NCBI RefSeq assembly: GCF_030867095.1
Contig: NC_081824.1
Span: 47,898,882-47,962,881, forward strand
Source: Alligator mississippiensis
Lineage: Eukaryota > Chordata > Crocodylia > Alligatoridae
DNA length: 64,000 bases
Direction: 5' to 3'
The notes under the pieces are model-generated. The model saw nothing but the letters and a program-made list of their open reading frames with translations, searched no databases and was not told the origin of the DNA. Position numbers and translations under genes: made by a program. Of this stretch, positions 43,863 to 55,690 are shown in pieces. The first letter of the stretch is position 1, and each line of letters begins with the position of its first letter.

Positions 43863-46473
43863 GGCATTCCATTCCATTCATCTTCAGGTATAAAGGGGGT
43901 TATCTGAAATCATATTTAGTGCACATAGTTGCTTAGCTCCAGCACAGAGGTAGGTGAAGAGATTGCAAATACCTAATGCCCCTTGTCAGGAACAAGGCAT
44001 TGTCTCATGATGGAGCAGGGGCAGCCACTGTGAGAACTGGTAGATGGAGAATGTCTGGCTGAGTGTTACTGACAGTGCAATGGGGCCAATTCTGGTCAGA
44101 TGTGGTGGTGTTCATAAAGCTGTTCCCCAAGAACCTCAGATTCCACAAAAAACAGTTTCTTGTTTTGAGGACAAGTAAGGAAAGCTTGAAAATGTAACTT
44201 TGCTCTTACCACACTGTCTCAGAGATCAGAGGACAAAAAATAAAATCACCCCATTATTTTAAACTAAGCATAAATTGGGAGAAAGGGCAACCTGTAATAC
44301 TTGAAAGCTATGTTTACCTTGCCTTAATGCAAAAGGGTGAGATAAGCCATTTATTTAGAACCAGTGGATCGCTTTCATAAGTACCCTCATCAGAACACTC
44401 CTAGAATTTTCTCTAAGCATGGACATCCACGCAGATTTCTGTTACTGAAAAATTAAGTTCAATGCCTATTCGATCCCAATGGATGTGATATGATCTGAAA
44501 ATGCATGCCATAGATGCAGTCTGTCTAGCGGGTCAGCAAGAGGCAGCTAGACTGAGGGCGTCTGCCTAAATGCCCTCTCAAAAAAGCCTTTCATAAACTC
44601 ATACAGTTGAAGGTGCTACATCCAAAATTGATTTAAAAAAAAAAAAAAACAACAACTGACAAGGCCCCTTGAAGTAGTTCTGCTAAGAGTCAAGAAATGT
44701 TATTAACAAAACCAAGAGCTCAACTATAAATATACTCTAGGTGCAAGGAAAACTGAAAGGAAAAATCACCACTTCTGTTTTATTAAAATATATTAATTGA
44801 AGCAGCTTTTGCCAAACAAAAGAAGGCTAATGCCTACATGTCTAGTTGTTTTTGTGTAAATGTTGTCTGGTGGTTGTTGTGAGTGCAATTATCTGTATCG
44901 CACTAGCAACGAACCAGTCCTGCATGATAAGTTATCACATTCTCTGAATACTTCTGGTCTTTTGTATCATCTCAAGGCACATGACTATGATATCTAATGT
45001 GCAAAGGCTCATAGGGACTAGCACTCTAACACTGGAAACCAGAGATTCTGTTAAGTGTTTTCAAATGCCAAATATCTGAAGTGCAATCCTCACAAGGAGC
45101 TGTATGCTGTTCACCCAGATGGAACAAATAGGTTGAAAAATTCCCAGTACCATTTTATACAGCCGAGTAGTAATATGGATGATTGCCCAGATTAATTGAT
45201 TGCCCGGATTAACACCACACAGAGAGAACCAAATCCACCCTCAATTAATCCAGAATAACAGTATCAATTTACTGTGAATTTATACTTGTAACAGAGAAAA
45301 CAGTTTGATTCCCCATTTTTAGTTTTGAACTTTTCAGTCAGAAGTGGCTGTTGTCACGATTAGGAGCAACCTGATAGAAGATGTTTTAAATGTTTTTGTT
45401 TAACGAGCACCTTCCCTCTATACCAGCCTGAGCATCCCTTCTGCAATAAACTCTAATGCGTTATTCTCTCTTGGTTTTCAGTAGCAGCAATTTTGATAAT
45501 CGAGGATCAGGAAACAGCAAATATTTCTAAAGTAAGATCCTCTGAATTCAACAGAAACTAGCAACAGGTTCAAACTTGATGCACGTCTTCTGAGACAAAA
45601 GGTTTCCGTACTGAATTTCAGAGTAGGCTAAATCAGCCAGTTTTCATGCTCAGATCTAAAAGTAGTCACCTCCAGATTGTAGGCTGGCATAGAATCATAG
45701 CAAATTCGGGTTGGAAGGGACCTCAGGAGTTCATCTAGTCTATCCCCCTGCTCAAAGCAGGACCAATCCCAACTAGATCATCCCAGCCAAAGCTTTGTCT
45801 ACCCAGGTCTTAACCTCCAAGGATGGAGGTCATGTTCAATTCTGAAAATCCCCTTCTCTCTTGTTGTCTTCCTTCCCCAGCTAAACAGTGCACAGCATTC
45901 CTCATGCAACTGTAAACTGTCGCAGTTCATTTCTTATCAATATATGCCTTTTTAAATTCTTTATACTGCACCCCCATCTCAGTGAACAACAGTCGAACAG
46001 CACTTGACAACCTTTAGTACAGAGACTAAAAATACAGTAAAATGTTTACATTACAATCAGTAGTTCTGTTAGGAATGAGGCCAACCAGGCTTAAGAATGT
46101 AATGCAGGGTTCAGTACTAACCTTTTCCAGATCCTGACTCCCTTGTTTTCTTAACTAGACTAGTCTCTCTTCAGGTTTTGATCCTTTAAAGCTCCTCCTC
46201 CTCTTGGGGAGCCTCCTCCCACATCCCAAAACAAAGAAAATTGCCCCACTTCTGTTAAAAGGGACACCACCTAATTAGAAGCTACCTTTCCAACTGAAAG
46301 TGCTGCTGTATCTATGGTTGTTATAAGTAACACCTAAAATTGAAAAATAGCTCTATTTTTTTAATTTGCTTATTTGATTCAGAGTGCCATGAGTTCCAGT
46401 ATTTTTTTTGACCATTTAGTCAGCTTGTTCAGTTTAACTGGGTCTTTCACAGCAACAGGGGAAATGTATAGAA
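43863..46473. other. Mostly unassigned AT-rich stretch
   Basis: Apart from the CR1 fragment at 45688-45835 and an A15 tract at 44636-44650, I see no gene or element that can be supported on either strand. Confidence 0.4.
45688..45835 (-). mobile_element. CR1 3' end fragment
   Basis: 'atagaatcatagcaaattcg', 'ggttggaagggacctcagga' and 'ccccctgctcaaagcagg' identify a short minus-strand CR1 3' end. Confidence 0.85.
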
Positions 46474-46680
46474 GAGTGGCCAGCAAACTTTTCCAGCTAA
46501 TGGCTGGAGTTACCCAGTTTAGGTCAGAGATGAGCAGGCACTAGAATCTAGCCACCGCTTCTGCTTTTGTCTCCTGCAACAAAGGAACAGTGTCCACCAC
46601 CAAATGTCACCGACATCCTCAGGCCAGGTCCAAAGGCTCCATGGGCCAGATCTGGCCTGTGGACCCCGGCTGCCACTCCT
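46474..46680. mobile_element. Short hAT MITE
   Basis: The left end GAGTGGCCAGCAAAC pairs with the right end, reversed, AGGAGTGGCAGCCG. Flanks share TAGAA at the expected place (46469-46473 and 46684-46688), a worn target duplication. It ends 26 bp before the LTR at 46707. Confidence 0.6.
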
Positions 46681-47290
46681 TGGTAGAGAAAAACAAAATT
46701 GACTACTGTCATGGCGGGGTCCTTGCAGAGAGCCGTGATCTCCTTGAGGCCCTCTCACTGCGCTACTCCGGCCCGAGGGCACCCTCCATTCTCGCCTGCC
46801 ATGTCTTGATGGAATACATAATAGGGAGGCTGCCTTGTGTTTCCTCGGGCCTGTCAGCTCCTGGACCCCTCGTGGGTCTCCCCGTATAATGGGCGCTACC
46901 CAAGCGCCCTAGCCTTATGGGCTATGCGCGGCTCCTACCTCCCCTGATACCACGCCCCAAGCCTCGCAGATGTAATAGACGTTGTTTGGTCTATACGCCC
47001 GCTTCCCGGGCCTCCTCTCTCATGTGGCCCACTCTGGGCTCCCTCTCTCGTGCCCAGCCTCTTGCTGGGACTCCTGTCTAGCCCACTCTGGGCCTCCCCT
47101 GCCGGTGTGGTTCCGCTCCAGGACTCTCCAGCGGGCCTCCGGTCCTATGGGCCAACCGCACGGATACCCTCCCTGACTCTGGCTCCCCGCGCTGCTATTC
47201 CCTGTCTTCTCAGGGGCAACTGCAGCGCCCTGCCTTGGTCTGAGGGGGATTGCCGCACTAGCCTGCGGCCGGGCTCGCTATGCCCGTGCG

Positions 47291-47510
47291 CCCACACTGG
47301 GCTACTCAACAAAGCACAATGGCGTTCCCCCTTTCTGGGGCTCGCCGCGCCCACACTGGGCTACTCAATAACGTACAAGGGCGTTCCCCCTCTCTGGGGT
47401 CTCGCCGCGCCCACGCTGGGCTACTCAGTATGGCCCCGCTCTCTAGGGCTGCTCAGTATGGCGCTCCCCCCTTCTCTGGGGCTCGCCGTGCCCACACTAG
47501 GCTACTCAGT
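47291..47510. repeat. 59-60 bp tandem array inside LTR
   Basis: Units begin CCCACACTGGGCTACTCA at 47291, 47350 and 47410, with a longer variant unit starting at 47491 after an 81-bp spacing. Confidence 0.85.
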
Positions 47511-47538
47511 AATACCGCCCCTTTCCTGGGGCCGGGGG

Positions 47539-47932
47539 CTATATTCCCCCCACACGCAATCCGGGGTCTCGGTCCCCGTCCGCAACCTACGGGTTGCGCC
47601 CGCGACCCACTGGCCGCGCTCCTCGCCGCCAGCTGCTCGCGCAGTGGCGTGCGAGCTGCGCCTTCGGGGTCTATGTTCCCCCACACACAATCCGGGGTCT
47701 AGGTCCCCGTCTGCAACCTACGGGTTGTGCCCGCAACCTACTGGCCATGCTCCTCGCCGCCAGTTGCTCATACACTGGCGTGCGAGCTGCGCCTTCGGGG
47801 TCTATGTTCCCCCACACACAATCCGGGGTCTAGGTCCCTGTCTGCAACCTACGGGTTGTGCCCGCGACCTACTGGCCATGCTCCTCGCCGCCAGTTGCTC
47901 ATACACTGGCGTGCGAGCTGCGCCTTCCCTGG
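47539..47932. repeat. 131-bp tandem array inside LTR, 3 copies
   Basis: Units start CTATATTCCC at 47539 and CTATGTTCCCCCACACACAA at 47671 and 47802. The second and third units differ at very few positions before the end of the array; the first is more diverged. Confidence 0.92.
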
Positions 47933-48406
47933 CGCTATGTAGATAATGCGCCCTCTTGGCGCTAGGGCATCCCACACTCTCTGGGGTCCCTGTGATTGAG
48001 GCCTCCTCCAACCCCTACAGCCTCACCCAAGCCTCCAGGCGTAATAATACAAACACAAAGCAAAACCACAAGCCCCTAGGCTGTAACACAAATGCAAGCC
48101 GCATGGCCATAACTCATCATCATAGCTCAAGCCTCCAGGGCTATCATGAGCTGTACTTGCGACTTAGGCTCCTTCCCATATCTCGGCCGAGGGAGCTCCT
48201 GCCTCTCCGGCTGCTGGCAGAGAACTGCCAGCCTGGCCTCAGCCCTGAGCTTTATAAGGGCCAGGCCCTGCCCCCTACAGGCAGCTGGCTCCGCTTGGTT
48301 GCTCCGGCAACCCACAGCTGTGCTCACTTGGTTCTGCCACGGCTCTCTCCCTGGCAGTTTCTCCTCTCTTAGGAGCAGGGGTACCGAGGTGCCCTGCGAC
48401 AACTAC

Positions 48407-50065
48407 GTTTTGACTTTTTAAAAGCTTTATTCTACAAATATTAAAAAAAAAAGGTGAAAGTGCAAAAATGTGTAATTGTTCCAAGGGCTGAGCATGAAAG
48501 ATTTGTCAGCAACAAAAACACCCTATCACTAGAGATTGAAACACCACTCCCCATTCTCTTCATTGGATTACGCATTTAGGACCAGCTGTCCCTCTTCCGT
48601 CTGGCAGAGTGCCCCCTGGAGCGCCCAGCCCTCCACAAGGTGGTCCACATTTTGTTGCTAAGTGAAGTATCCATATTTTGAGGTGGTAGTGACTATTTAC
48701 CACCTGATATCCAGGCATTCTGGCCCTGATTAGATTCTTTCCATCTCAAGTGGGTTTGTCCTTTGAGTGCTGCAATGTTCAAAGACACCAAAAATGTGGA
48801 ATAATATGGGCTGACTTAAAATGTAAATTCTAACAACCAGGTACTTACACACATGGGGTCCCAATGTGCATACATGTCCAAGGTAATCACATATGAAAAA
48901 CAGATGCACTTTGTGTCACATTCTGAGCCTTCTGCTTTTAATCAGCAATGCCCATGGGCAGGTCTAGGATTTTGAAAAGGGGGTTGTAGGTGATGACACA
49001 TCATCACATAACATGAATGACGACAGTGTTCATCACATAACATGAATGAGGCAGTGGCAGCAGTTGTGGCGGGGGTGTGGTGGTAACGAGTGGGGAGATC
49101 TTGCAAGCAGCCACGGTGGTGTCAGCGGGGTGGCAAGCGCCAATCAACAGTCAGTGACCACCTGCAGATGCTGCTGGCCGTGGTGGCAGCCAATGGCAAT
49201 CAGGGAGTGCCCACAGACGCCACCAGCGGTGTTGATGGCAGGGGGAAAGGGGGGGTGCGAGCAGCGACCACCCTTAGGTGCCTCTGGTAGTGTTGTCAGA
49301 GCTTTTTACAGGGGGTGCACTGCCAATCTCAGGAGGTGCACATGTACCCATGTGCACTCCTTATGTGTTGCCAATGTTGCATAACTCAACACATTTTTCT
49401 CTACTTAAGAAAAAAAAATAGAAGATTTACTAATATGCTAGGGGGTATATATATTATTCAGTTTATGATTCAAGCAAAACAAATATAACTGAGCCTGTGG
49501 GGAGCAGACTGCCAGCTGCATGGTGGAGTAGGCATCTGGTGCCACAGGAGTACAGCTGTTACCTCCCAGTCTGGCCATGGACAGAATTGCTCCCTCCAGC
49601 CTCATGAGTCCCACAGATACTCCATCATGGCCCCAAAATGCCCCACACTGCTTTTTGTGCATTGCCCCTGCCCTTTCAAATGCTCTCTGCTTCCACTCTG
49701 TCCCTGTTATCCTATGTAGCCCCACCACATCATTCCCCAACCCCATAAGACCCAACTATCTCCCTCATGCCCCACTGAGTCCTATTTGTGAATTCACTGC
49801 ACCCTGTACAGACTCATTCCCATCATGCCCGTCTCCTGACCCCTCACCATTCTCCTTAAACCCCACTGAACCCACCCCTACCCCTCTGAGCACCCAAACC
49901 TCAGTGCAGTCCCTCATACTGCCTTGATCCCCCCAACATCCACAATCCCTCTTGCTCCTGATCTCACCACATCCTATTTCACTCCCACAGAACCCACCAA
50001 ACACCCATCAGCCCTTCACATCTCCTTGCCCCCATAATATCCCAGCCCCTCCTCACCTTATGTTC
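48407..50065. other. No gene; low-complexity C-rich tract
   Basis: 48407-49430 is unassigned. 49577-50065 is a pyrimidine-rich tract dominated by CCC and CCA repeats that generates proline-rich frames on the plus strand. It does not look like a protein gene. Confidence 0.45.
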
Positions 50066-50073
50066 CTCTACCT

Positions 50074-50198
50074 CAGGGTTGGGCAATTATTTGGGCCATT
50101 TAGGACATTTTGGTGCACTGTTGCAGTCTGGGTCAGCACTCCCCCCTTCCCCCCCACTACCCTGCACCAGCCCATGGACCATATTTTGCCCACCCATG
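50074..50198. mobile_element. Miniature hAT (125 bp)
   Basis: The left end CAGGGTTGGGCAATTATTTG pairs with the right end, reversed, CATGGGTGGGCAAAATATGG. Flanking octamers CTCTACCT and CTCTAGCC agree at 6 of 8. It shares its ends with 11419-12968. Confidence 0.78.
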
Positions 50199-50974
50199 CT
50201 CTAGCCCATAGGACCCCTCTCTCCAAAAGCCTTTTGGTGCCCATGGCCCAGACCCTCATAGCCCCCAGGAGCTCCTTCCTCTCCAAAACCTCTCCCAAAC
50301 AGTTCCTCCCACCTCTCTCTGTCTCTGACCATTGCCTCCCCCATTTCTCCTCCACCTCCTCACAGGATGCCCATAGCTGGCCCCTACTGCCCTCCACCCT
50401 CAACATAAATAAACATTTAGGGTGGTGGAAGGGCTGTCTTCAGTAGCACCTGTACACAGGGAGACCAACCCCCCTCATCAATTAGGGCTTTGCTTCTAGT
50501 AGGGAAAAGGAGTAGAGAGAGAGTGTCTGGTCTTGTTCTGGAACAAGTATCTCACTTATTAAAGGATGTACAGGAAGCTTAACAAGGTACATCTTGCAGC
50601 AGTGGTGTTTCATGTGTGGGGAAAGGCAGGTCTTTGATTTCCTCAGTGGGCCACACCTCCCTTATCAAGCAACGGGTCATGAGCTGGAGATGCACAAATG
50701 AGCTCCACTGGAAGGTTACTAAAGAAATCATCTCTTCCCCACCCCGACAATGGTTTGATTGGGATATGCTGACCATCAGAGACTGCCCCGGGCCTGTACC
50801 TATGTCCGTCAGTCTATGGCTAAAGAAAGAGGAAGGGTAGCTTAGCTGGGATTACAATAGGCTGGTACCTGGAAGAATAAGGTTGAGTTCCCAGCTTGTT
50901 CCTCAAGTGTATACTGGAAACCGTCAGTTCCCCATGTGTAGTTTGGAGATCCCAGCACTGCCCAGCAGCCCAAA
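50199..50974. other. No identifiable feature
   Basis: C-rich then mixed sequence with no recognisable gene or element end. Confidence 0.4.
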
Positions 50975-51130
50975 GGTGTTAGTACAGTCACCCACCCTGG
51001 CGATCTTCAAAAAGTGTCTTGATGCCCACCTTGCTGGGGTCATCTGATCCCAGCAGTCTTTCCTGCCCAAGTGCAGGGCGGCTGGACTCAATGATCTGTA
51101 AGGTCCCTTCCAGCCCCTAACATCTATGAA
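50975..51130 (+). mobile_element. CR1 3' end fragment
   Basis: 'cttgctggggtcatctgatc', 'ggctggactcaatgatctg' and 'aacatctatgaaac' mark a plus-strand CR1 3' end. Confidence 0.85.
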
Positions 51131-51824
51131 ACTATGCCTGGCTTTAGACCACTCTAGTTGAGCTACTGATTCAGCCTCCCACAGCCACTGTCATTTGTTG
51201 CTATGCATAACTGGAAGGGGAAGGGGTCACTGCAGTAACTTACCTCTTCGCCTCACCTTTTCAACTCCCTCCTGCCTCTGACTGCTGCGTCAACAGACAG
51301 TTTAGCCTGTTTTTCACCTTGCCCTTCCCTCCCTGTTTCTGATTTGTTGTGGATTGGAATCTCATAGGAACAAAGCCACCCAATACAGGTTCCTAGGCAG
51401 CAGTGCACCTTTATTAGACATGATGGGTGGGAAGGGGAGGAGGGAACAGAGAAACATTACCAGGAGTAAATAGCAAACAGGATAACTATAGAAGAAAGTC
51501 TAGCATGATTAGGGGAAGATCAAAGGTTGTTAACCCCACCCCTGTGCTATGGAGTGAAGAAATAATGGCTGTTATGGAGTGAAGAAAATAGCAGAAAGCA
51601 GGTAGATAATAATGAACCATAAAGTCAATTGACTCCCTCGCTCCACCTGAATAGAAATGTAGCTGTCCTTGCCAGACAGTTTGTTTTAAACTTTCAGGTT
51701 ATGGGTACACCAACACTTAGGACTTTTTCCAAAGGGTAAGGTTTCAATAGGGCAGTAGCTAGTACATTCTGTAACAGGGAAGCTATTATCAGCTCCTGTT
51801 AGGAAAAAAAAGTGAAATAATTAC
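51131..51824. other. No identifiable feature
   Basis: Unassigned sequence. A reverse poly(A)-like TTTATT lies near 51411, but no gene is attached to it. Confidence 0.35.
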
Positions 51825-51950
51825 CTGGGATGAGAGCATGGAGCATGGCACGAAAGATGACATCATCAAGTGGCATCCACCAAAGGAGATTCCAGATCCA
51901 GCAGAGGGGGGAGATGATTGGTCCTAAACACCCACTGGAATCGGAAAGAC
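51825..51950 (-). other. Exon-like segment, unidentified
   Basis: On the minus strand, a pyrimidine-rich tract ending TTTTTGTAG (AG at 51952-51951) precedes 126 bp with one open frame (LSDSSGCLGPIISPLCWIWN and onward), then GTAATT at 51824. The protein is not recognised, and the plus strand is also partly open. It could be an exon of an unknown or noncoding gene, or part of an undetected transposon. Confidence 0.2.
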
Positions 51951-52335
51951 CTACAAAAAGAGAAACAATATGAAGGTTAGTTTCCCCTGGAAGGGGATGG
52001 AGGAGCAACTCCCAACAGTTGCTATCATTTACATGGAGGTGTATAGCTGAACAGAGTCTACAATGGCAGACAATGAGTTGAACTGTTGATTATGAGATCT
52101 CTGTGAGAGTGATGGTGAGTCCTGGTGAACAAGACAGCTGGGGAAAGTGGAAAGAAGAGTGGGAGGATAATGAGGAAGCTCTTCTGCAACAAAGGAGTGG
52201 GGGAAATTCCTTCCTAAACCCACTGTTGGATAGAACTACGGGAGGGAAACATTCGCTGATGCAAGTGATTGTATAACAGTGAAAGAGACAGTGTATCTGA
52301 TAAAGTTAGATGAGAAGGTTGGCAGTAGAACAAAC

Positions 52336-52439
52336 CTGCTGGAGGTATAAGCTGGGTGAGGCATTTTCCATCGTCCATGAGTAGGAATTTCAAGATCAAT
52401 ACTGATTGGGCATGGACGGGCATAAGGGGAGGTGGAGAC
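52336..52439 (-). other. Exon-like segment, unidentified
   Basis: On the minus strand, TTATTGCAG (AG at 52441-52440) is followed by 104 bp open in one frame (VSTSPYARPCPISIDLEIPT and onward), then GTTTGT at 52335. It lies about 390 bp upstream, in the same sense, of the segment at 51825-51950. The product is not recognised. Confidence 0.18.
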
Positions 52440-53289
52440 CTGCAATAACAATAACAACAACAACTATCAAATTGGAACTGTTATTGTATGCTAGTCAGTG
52501 GTCACCCCTTTGTGGTATATATTAATTTATTTTTTCCTATCAAGGCATGGCTGGAGAGTCCCCAAAGAGGATGCAACTACACACATACGTACAGAGCAAA
52601 CTGGGATACCTTTATGTGACCTGCAACTGTCCTGTGACACATTCCATTTGTTATGGGACAATGAGCTGAGAATGAGTCAAACTTAGAAAACCTACTCCAG
52701 CTTCAACACTGGATGAAGGAGTGTTAAAACTAGAACAGGTTTTCCTGATTTTGGATTGCCTTCAGTTCATTCTCCTATAACAAATAGTACCAGATTCTGC
52801 CCTTTGGAAATGCTCAATTTTTGAGAGGGTGCCATGCATTCCCTGGAGCAGGAATAACTAGCACTTCTACACATTGTAATTGGCAGACGTTAAGCATTTC
52901 CCCTACATAGGTAGCCATCTTTTTCAAAAAGGTGAACATAGTGATATTCAACTCTGGATGAAATCTGCCAGTGCTGCCTTTGGACATCTCTGAAATCATG
53001 TTTTTCATTATCACAATATCAGCATCCAAATCAAACTTCTTGTCTACCAGGCTGTTGTCATCCCTACCCTGTCGTATAGGTGTCAAACTTAGATGACATA
53101 TTGGACACTCTTGAAAGCTCTGGAATGTTACCATCATCAATGTCTTTGGAAAATGTTCCATATCAGGGGTGCTCAACCACTGGACCACAGGCAAGATCCA
53201 ACCCATTGTCATTCAGCTCACAGTGTGATGGCCCTGCACACTAGAGGGCAGCACAAAGCCTGATCCCAGTATACCAGATTGGGCAGAGG

Positions 53290-55322
53290 TGTTCATAGAT
53301 TCATAGATTCATAGATGTTAGGGTCGGAAGGGACCTCAATAGATCATTGAGTCCGACCCCCTGCATAGACAGGAAAGAGTGCTGGGTCTAGATGACCCCA
53401 GCTAGATGGTTATCTAACCTCCTCTTGAAGACCCCCCAGGGTAGGGGAGAGCACCACCTCCTTTGGGAGCCCGTTCTAGACCTTGGCCAATCAAACTGTG
53501 AATAAGTTCCTCCTAATGTCCAATCTAAATCTGCTCTCTGCTAGCTTGTGGCCATTATTTCTTGTAACCCCCGGGGGCGCCTTGGTGAATAAATACTCAC
53601 CAATTCCCTTCTGTGCCCCCGTGATGAACTTATAGGCAGCCACAAGGTCGCCTCTCAACCTTCTCTTGCGGAGGATGAAAAGGTCCAGTTTCTCTAGTCT
53701 CTCCTCGTAGGGCTTGTTCTGCAGGCCCTTAACCATACAAGTGGCCCTTCTCTGGACCCTCTCCAGGTTATCCGCATCCCTCTTGAATTGTGGCGCCCAG
53801 AATTGCACGCAGTACTCCAACTGCGGTCTGACCAGCGCCCGATAGAGGGGAAGTATCACCTCCTTGGACCTATTCGTCATGCATCTGCTGATGCACGATA
53901 AAGTGCCATTGGCTTTTCTGATGGCTTCGTCACACTGCCGACTCATGTTCATCTTGGAGTCCACTAGGACTCCAAGATCCCTTTCCACTTCCGTGCCACC
54001 CAGAAGGTCATTCCCTAGGCTGTAGGTGTGCTGGACATTTTTCCTCCCTAGGTGCAGGACTTTGCATTTCTCCTTGTTGAACTGCATTCTGTTGTTTTGT
54101 GCCCACTTGTCTAACCTGTCCAGGTCTGCTTGCAGCTGTTCCCTGCCCTCCGGCGTGTCCACTTCTCCCCATAGCTTTGTGTCATCTGCAAACTTGGACA
54201 GAGTACATTTCACTCCCTCGTCCAAGTCGCTGATGAAGACATTAAAGAGTATCGGTCCAAGGACCGAGCCCTGCGGGACCCCACTGCCCACACCCTTCCA
54301 GGTCGAAGCCGACCCATCCACTACGACTCTCTGGGTGCGACCCTCCAGCCAATTTGCCACCCACCGGACTGTGTAGTCATCCAAGTCACAGCCTCTTAAC
54401 TTGTTTACCAGTATGGGGTGGAATACCGTATTAAAGGCCTTCCTGAAGTCTAAGTATATGACATCCACCCCTCCTCCTGTGTCCAGGCATTTCGTAACCT
54501 GGTCATAAAAAGAGACTAGATTGGTCAGGCACGATCTGCCTGCCACGAACCCGTGCTGGTTTCCCCTCAGCATGATTTGTCCTGCCGGGCTCTCGCATAT
54601 GGGAGCCTTGATAATTTTTTCAAAGACTTTGCCAAGGATGGAGGTGAAACTGACTGGCCTACAGTTGCCCGGGTCCTCCTTCCTCCCCTTCTTGAAAATG
54701 GGGACCACATTGGCCCTTTTCCAGTCCTCCGGGACTTGGCCCGTGCGCCACGAGCATTCAAATATTCCCGCCAGTGGCTCTGCAATGATGTTGGACAGTG
54801 CCTTCAGCACCCTCGGATGGAGCTCATCCGGGCCTGCCGACTTAAAGGCATCCAGTTCTTCCAAGTGACTCTGCACCATCTCAGGGTCTACGCATGGCAG
54901 TCTGGCGCCTTGCTGCTGCCTCTCTACAACCCCAGTGAGAGACTTGTCGTGCCCCTCACTTAGGAACACTGAGGCAAAGAACTCGTTGAGGAGTTCAGCC
55001 TTGTCCCCCCTGTCCGTCACCAATTGTTTCTGCCCATTTAGCAGGGGTCCTATTCCTCCCTGGGCCTTCCTTTTACTCCCTATATATCTAAAAAACAATT
55101 TCTTGTTGTCCTTTATTTGGGATGCCATCCTCAGCTCCATGGTAGCTTTGGCCCGTCTAACTGCCTCCCTACAAGCACGAGCAGAGGAGGTATATTTATC
55201 TTTGGTGATCTCTCCTTGTTTCCACTTTTTATGTGCTCCCCTTTTGGCCCTTAGGCTGCCCTGGATTTCTGCGGTCAGCCAGGGAAGCCTCCTGGCCCCT
55301 TTCCCTCTTTTACCCCTCTTGT
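53290..55322 (-). mobile_element. CR1 LINE, 5'-truncated, long open RT frame
   Basis: The minus-strand CR1 has one frame open from about 55322 to 53491, roughly 610 codons. It covers the end of the endonuclease linker, the complete RT ([63 protein letters not shown]) and the C-terminal region to RRNLFTV. There a CGA codon of the family has become TGA, and a TGG-to-TAG change and a frameshift follow. The 3' UTR and ATTCATAG tail are complete. It is very close to the copy at 16263-20345 and is inserted in the hAT at 53164-55804. Confidence 0.92.
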
Positions 55323-55335
55323 TGTGGGACACCAG

Positions 55336-55690
55336 GGCTCAAATCCCAGCATATGGGATTGGGTGAAGGTGGCACAGTGTCCTGGGCCCCTAATCCCAGC
55401 ATGCAGGGCTGGCCAGAGGCAGTGAACTGCTCCCATCATGGAAGACTGGGCAGAGGTGGCACAGGGTCCTGGGAATTCCATCCCGACAAATGGGGCCTGG
55501 TGGAGGCAGTGCAGGGACCCAGGACCCTAGTCCTGGCTTTGGAAACTGGGTGGAGGCAGTGCAGGGTTCTGTGGTTCCAATCCTGGCATATGGAGTTGGG
55601 CAGGGGAAGTGTGGTGTCCTAGAGCCCTGATCCCAACATGCAGGACCAGGCAGAGGTGGTGTGTGGTCCCAGGGCCCCAGTCCAGGCAGC
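55336..55690. repeat. ~50-bp degenerate minisatellite
   Basis: Units starting near ATCCCAGCATATGG recur at about 55343, 55393, 55430, 55480, 55529, 55579, 55629 and 55677, mostly 49-50 bp apart. One more unit lies left of the CR1 at 53262. It is the interior of the hAT element. Confidence 0.8.

Larger units (their letters stand above)
46707..48401 (+). mobile_element. Solo LTR fossil with internal tandem repeats
   Basis: This is a 1695-bp element beginning TGTCATGGCG and ending CCCTGCGACA, flanked by a perfect 5-bp duplication ACTAC (46702-46706 and 48402-48406). It is GC-rich, with two internal tandem arrays (47291-47510 and 47539-47932). A TATA-like TTTATAAGG sits near 48250. No viral coding domains are seen; the 298-codon frame inside is repeat-derived. 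The family is not determined. The fresh duplication and near-identical repeat units suggest a fairly young copy. Confidence 0.82.

Noticed and set aside
47050-47946. 298-codon open frame (+)
   Set aside because: It lies wholly in the solo LTR and its tandem arrays. The translation simply repeats with the DNA units and has no viral or host domain.
49577-50446. Proline-rich frames (+)
   Set aside because: Product of a C-rich simple tract. Composition is biased and no domain or exon structure is seen.
54521-55366. 115-143 codon frames (+)
   Set aside because: Antisense shadows of the CR1 reverse transcriptase on the minus strand. The same applies at 17155-18505.
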